A DNA stretch of 34,788 nt from assembly GCA_028696455.1 (NCBI GenBank), contig JAQVGZ010000018.1:1-34788 (forward strand), given 5' to 3'. This DNA comes from Desulfotomaculaceae bacterium (GTDB lineage Bacteria; Bacillota; Desulfotomaculia; Desulfotomaculales; Pelotomaculaceae). A model generated the notes under the pieces. That model had not been told where the DNA came from. It worked only from the letters and a program-made list of their open reading frames with translations, and ran no database searches. A program made the translations under genes and the position numbers. Shown one piece after another: positions 32,540 through 34,788 of the stretch. The stretch's first letter is position 1, and each line of letters opens with the position of its first letter.

Positions 32540-33331
32540 TTAAGCCGTTCCTTTATTACTTTTGTCTTTATCAATGTCTACCGAAAAATTGTTTGCAACC
32601 CCACCTGGTGCTATACCAATAAACTGCTGCCCGGGGCAGACAAAGCCCCCTGGTGTTATACACTGTGAGCCGCCGAATTGGAAAGGTCCGCAGGGTGGTC
32701 CGAATTGAAAGGGGCCGCATCCAAAGGTGAAAGGTCTACAAGGTTGCCCAAACTGGAATGGGCCGCAACCAACGGTGAAGGGTCTGCAAGGTTGCCCAAA
32801 CTGGAATGGGCCGCAACCAACGGTGAAAGGTCTACAGGGCTGCCCAAACTGAAATGGACCACAGAAAAATATCGGGCCGATACAGACAATTTCTGCTTGA
32901 GGATCACTTTCCTGTGATCCCACAAATCCGAAGAATTGTGTTCCTGTACAAGCAAAAGTAACCGGGCACTGGGAGCCTCCCTGAGAGGGTACGTAGCTGC
33001 CCGGGCAGGCAAATGAACCGGTGCAGAGATCAGGTGGCCTGCATGTGTACTGTTGACTGCAGTTAAATTGGGCACCGGTACAAGCTATTTGAGTCTTTAC
33101 TTTTTCTCTTAACTTCTGTGCCAGAGCTTTCATATTTTCTTCGGTGAGAGAACGTTTTACGGGCTCCCAGATAATTTGGATATTTTTCAAATGAATTATC
33201 CCAACTCCATCATCGGTTTCAAAACGTACAGTTTCCTGATCTACTGATGATACCGTAACCGGAAGTATTCTTCCATTAGTTAGCTCAAGAATAATTCTTT
33301 TACCCTGATTGGCTTTCAAATGTTCGAGCAA
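32540..33331 (-). CDS. Cys-rich tandem-repeat protein with Lsm-like N-terminal domain (probable spore coat protein)
   Basis: A protein of about 263 residues. The N-terminal about 60 residues form a small beta domain (GKRIILELTNGRILPVTVSS ... GIIHLKNIQIIWEPV) resembling the Lsm/CotB-type domain of spore coat proteins. Next is a short helix, then about 180 residues rich in Cys, Gly, Pro, Phe and Gln. Residues 157-220 are four 16-residue units of the form CGPFQFGQPCRPFTVG (two Cys each, the last one variant). The likely start is TTG 33331, 8 bases after AAGGAG; GTG 33340 overlaps that site. A sigma-K-like promoter lies upstream. Mother-cell expression and disulfide cross-linking in the coat are inferences. 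Confidence 0.7.
   Translation of the reverse strand: MLEHLKANQGKRIILELTNGRILPVTVSSVDQETVRFETDDGVGIIHLKNIQIIWEPVKRSLTEENMKALAQKLREKVKTQIACTGAQFNCSQQYTCRPPDLCTGSFACPGSYVPSQGGSQCPVTFACTGTQFFGFVGSQESDPQAEIVCIGPIFFCGPFQFGQPCRPFTVGCGPFQFGQPCRPFTVGCGPFQFGQPCRPFTFGCGPFQFGPPCGPFQFGGSQCITPGGFVCPGQQFIGIAPGGVANNFSVDIDKDKSNKGTA
32672..32863 (-). repeat. Four 48-base tandem repeats inside the Cys-rich gene
   Basis: The array is 192 bases long, exactly four 48-base units in frame with the coding sequence. The first three units are nearly identical at the DNA level; the fourth (nearest the 3' end of the gene) has diverged to CGPFQFGPPCGPFQFG. This points to recent repeat amplification. Confidence 0.9.
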
Positions 33332-33370
33332 TTTAACCACTCCTTTAATGGCTATTCAATCCTACTATGT

Positions 33371-33399
33371 TAAGTTATGTTATCTCAAATTGCTTTGTT
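33371..33399 (-). promoter_or_regulatory. Sigma-K-like promoter of the Cys-rich gene
   Basis: The minus strand reads AACA (33396-33399), a 16-base spacer, then CATAACTTA (33371-33379). This matches the mother-cell sigma-K consensus mACm-N16-17-CATAnnnTA. It is about 40 bases before the start codon. These motifs are short, but the fit supports a late-sporulation gene. Confidence 0.5.
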
Positions 33400-33522
33400 A
33401 ACAATCTAGGGGTAATTATTGTAGATCTAAAGATTGGCACTGTGTAAATAAATAAGACAGGTATTTTACAAATAAGCATTCTTGTTAGTTGAGGTATATA
33501 GCATATCGGGAAAACTTGAGGA

Positions 33523-33553
33523 ATAAAAAAACCCTTGTTTTATTCAAGGGTTT
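33523..33553 (-). terminator. Terminator of tRNA-Arg
   Basis: On the minus strand AACCCTTG pairs with CAAGGGTT around a 7-base loop, followed by TTTTTTA. Confidence 0.85.
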
Positions 33554-33560
33554 CGAGATC

Positions 33561-33637
<77 letters not shown>

Positions 33638-33653
33638 TACTATAACATAATTA

Positions 33654-33682
33654 ATGATAGCCATTTACACCGGTAGTGTCAA
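33654..33682 (-). promoter_or_regulatory. Promoter of tRNA-Arg
   Basis: The minus strand has a perfect TTGACA (33677-33682), a 17-base spacer and TATCAT (33654-33659, 5 of 6), about 17 bases before the mature tRNA. Confidence 0.8.
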
Positions 33683-33737
33683 GTTTTTTAGTTTATCGAA
33701 CGCCAAAAATGGGATCATGTAAAAATTAATCGCTAAA

Positions 33738-33766
33738 TTAAGAAGGAGTAATTTTTATGCTATAAT
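33738..33766 (+). promoter_or_regulatory. Promoter of guaB
   Basis: TTAAGA at 33738-33743, a 17-base spacer and TATAAT at 33761-33766, with TGC just before (extended -10). No purine riboswitch consensus was seen in the leader. Confidence 0.7.
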
Positions 33767-33788
33767 AAGTAAATATAAATATTTTGTA

Positions 33789-33802
33789 GCCGGTTCGCCG
33801 GC
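33789..33802 (+). promoter_or_regulatory. Hairpin with TTCG loop in the guaB leader
   Basis: GCCGG (33789-33793) and CCGGC (33798-33802) flank TTCG. It lies immediately upstream of the GGGGGGAGGG ribosome site, so it may tune translation or protect the 5' end. There is no T-tract. Confidence 0.5.
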
Positions 33803-33819
33803 GGGGGGAGGGAAAGGCT

Positions 33820-34788
33820 GTGTGGCCGGAAAAGTTTGAAAGTCAGGGTCTCACTTTCGATGACGTCATGATTATTCCAGCAGCTTCGGAAGTTTTACCC
33901 AGGGATGTAGATACATGTACCAGCTTAACCAGGAACATCAAATTAAATATTCCCCTCATGAGTGCAGGTATGGATACCGTGACTGAGTCCCGGCTGGCAA
34001 TTGCTATTGCTAGAGAGGGTGGAATTGGGGTAATTCATAAAAATATGTCTATTGAGCGACAGGCCATCGAAGTCGACCGGGTGAAACGGTCTGAGCATGG
34101 AGTAATTACCGATCCGATTTACCTGGCTCCGGACAACCTGGTCAGCGAGGCGCTTGTATTAATGGAAAGGTACCGAATTTCCGGCGTCCCTATTACTGTC
34201 CGGGGCAAATTGGTCGGCATTCTCACCAACCGTGATCTGCGCTTTGAGCAAGACTTTTCCAAACAGATCGGCGAGGTAATGACCAAGGAAAACCTAATCA
34301 CCGCTCCTTTAGGGACAACTTTGGAACAGGCCAAGGAAATCCTTCAGCATTATAAGGTAGAGAAGTTGCCGATAGTCGATAAAGAATTTAATCTTAAGGG
34401 TCTAATAACCATTAAGGATATTGAAAAATCACGCCAGTACCCTAGCTCTGCCAAAGATAAAGGGGGCAGGCTGATGGTGGCGGCGGCGGTGGGCGTTGCT
34501 TATGACACGGAAGATCGGATCGAGGCCCTGGTGCAATCCAGTGTTGACGCCATCGTGATTGATACCGCCCACGGTCATTCTAGAGGTGTGCTTGATACAG
34601 TTGCCCGGACAAAAGAAAAATACCCTGATTTAGATGTTATTGCAGGGAATATTGCTACTCCTGACGGAGCTCGGGACCTGATTGAGGCGGGTGCGGATGC
34701 GGTTAAAGTAGGAATAGGCCCCGGTTCGATTTGTACAACGCGGGTCGTGGCGGGGATCGGAGTGCCCCAGATAACCGCTATCTATGAT
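33820..34788 (+). CDS. guaB: IMP dehydrogenase, N-terminal part (gene leaves window)
   Basis: The first 323 residues of IMP dehydrogenase, which oxidises IMP to XMP in guanine nucleotide synthesis. It opens [20 protein letters not shown], continues with [20 protein letters not shown], and contains the paired CBS regulatory domains (about 95-210). The catalytic-loop start is present: [17 protein letters not shown], with the active-site Cys in GSICTT. GTG 33820 is the start after a GGGAGGGAAAG ribosome site. The frame is open to the end of the window; the rest, including the finger/flap, lies outside. Confidence 0.97.
   Translation, partial: MWPEKFESQGLTFDDVMIIPAASEVLPRDVDTCTSLTRNIKLNIPLMSAGMDTVTESRLAIAIAREGGIGVIHKNMSIERQAIEVDRVKRSEHGVITDPIYLAPDNLVSEALVLMERYRISGVPITVRGKLVGILTNRDLRFEQDFSKQIGEVMTKENLITAPLGTTLEQAKEILQHYKVEKLPIVDKEFNLKGLITIKDIEKSRQYPSSAKDKGGRLMVAAAVGVAYDTEDRIEALVQSSVDAIVIDTAHGHSRGVLDTVARTKEKYPDLDVIAGNIATPDGARDLIEAGADAVKVGIGPGSICTTRVVAGIGVPQITAIYD

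Noticed and set aside
32672-32863. CRISPR array
   Set aside because: The repeats are contiguous 48-base units in a coding frame, without unique spacers or cas genes.
32656-33075. 139-residue second frame within the Cys-rich gene
   Set aside because: Long only because the 48-base repeats keep all frames open; it has no ribosome site of its own.

Overview
The window looks like chromosomal DNA of a spore-forming, anaerobic Gram-positive bacterium of the Clostridia, most like the Peptococcaceae/Desulfotomaculum-Pelotomaculum group. This is inferred from GC content near 45-50%, strong GGAGG ribosome sites, a B12-dependent ribonucleotide reductase, a YlmC/YmxH sporulation protein, Spo0A-box, sigma-H-like and sigma-K-like promoter motifs, and the gene order.

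Layout. 1-5.7 kb: end of a MurJ flippase gene, a YlmC/YmxH PRC-barrel gene, metK, a two-gene unit (small glycosyltransferase-like membrane protein plus a membrane-GAF-GGDEF cyclase) and comFC. 5.7-19.5 kb: a block with the order comFC - hpf - secA - prfB - yitT/yvjA - ftsE - ftsX - ctpA - minJ-like, which I recall as the comFC-yvyD-secA-prfB-yvjA-ftsEX-ctpB-minJ order of Bacillus subtilis. Here a cold-shock gene, a split transketolase and an EnvC-like hydrolase activator are added. prfB carries the classic RF2 programmed +1 frameshift. 19.5-25.8 kb: a family-4 uracil-DNA glycosylase overlapping tail-to-tail with a YaaL-like gene, a class D-like sortase, nrdJ, and a Zn/Cd-type P1B ATPase, the last two on the minus strand. 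25.8-33.4 kb is more AT-rich and accessory: an Rnk/GreA-like factor, a probable structured RNA, a tiny basic protein, a lipid kinase, an HD protein, a small lipoprotein, a class C beta-lactamase-fold hydrolase, a DUF6530-like/GIY-YIG pair and a cysteine-rich tandem-repeat protein that is probably a spore-coat component. 33.5 kb to the end: tRNA-Arg(TCT) on the minus strand and the start of guaB.

The most striking observation is the P1B ATPase. Its reading frame continues upstream of the obvious ATG through one TGA that sits exactly where the first cysteine of the heavy-metal-binding CxxC motif should be (GIT-TGA-MDCA). This is either a selenocysteine (UxxC metal-binding motif) or a fresh nonsense mutation. 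Other points of note are a lipoprotein gene that appears to start at ATA; a promoter-RNA-terminator unit with mutually exclusive hairpins at 27.14-27.31 kb; tandem DnaA boxes flanked by Spo0A-box motifs upstream of the cold-shock gene; a full match to the sigma-H consensus before hpf; an EnvC-like protein whose LytM domain has lost a zinc ligand; and the cysteine-rich protein with four 16-residue repeats behind a sigma-K-like promoter.

All calls were made by reading sequence and recalling families. No search or folding program was run.
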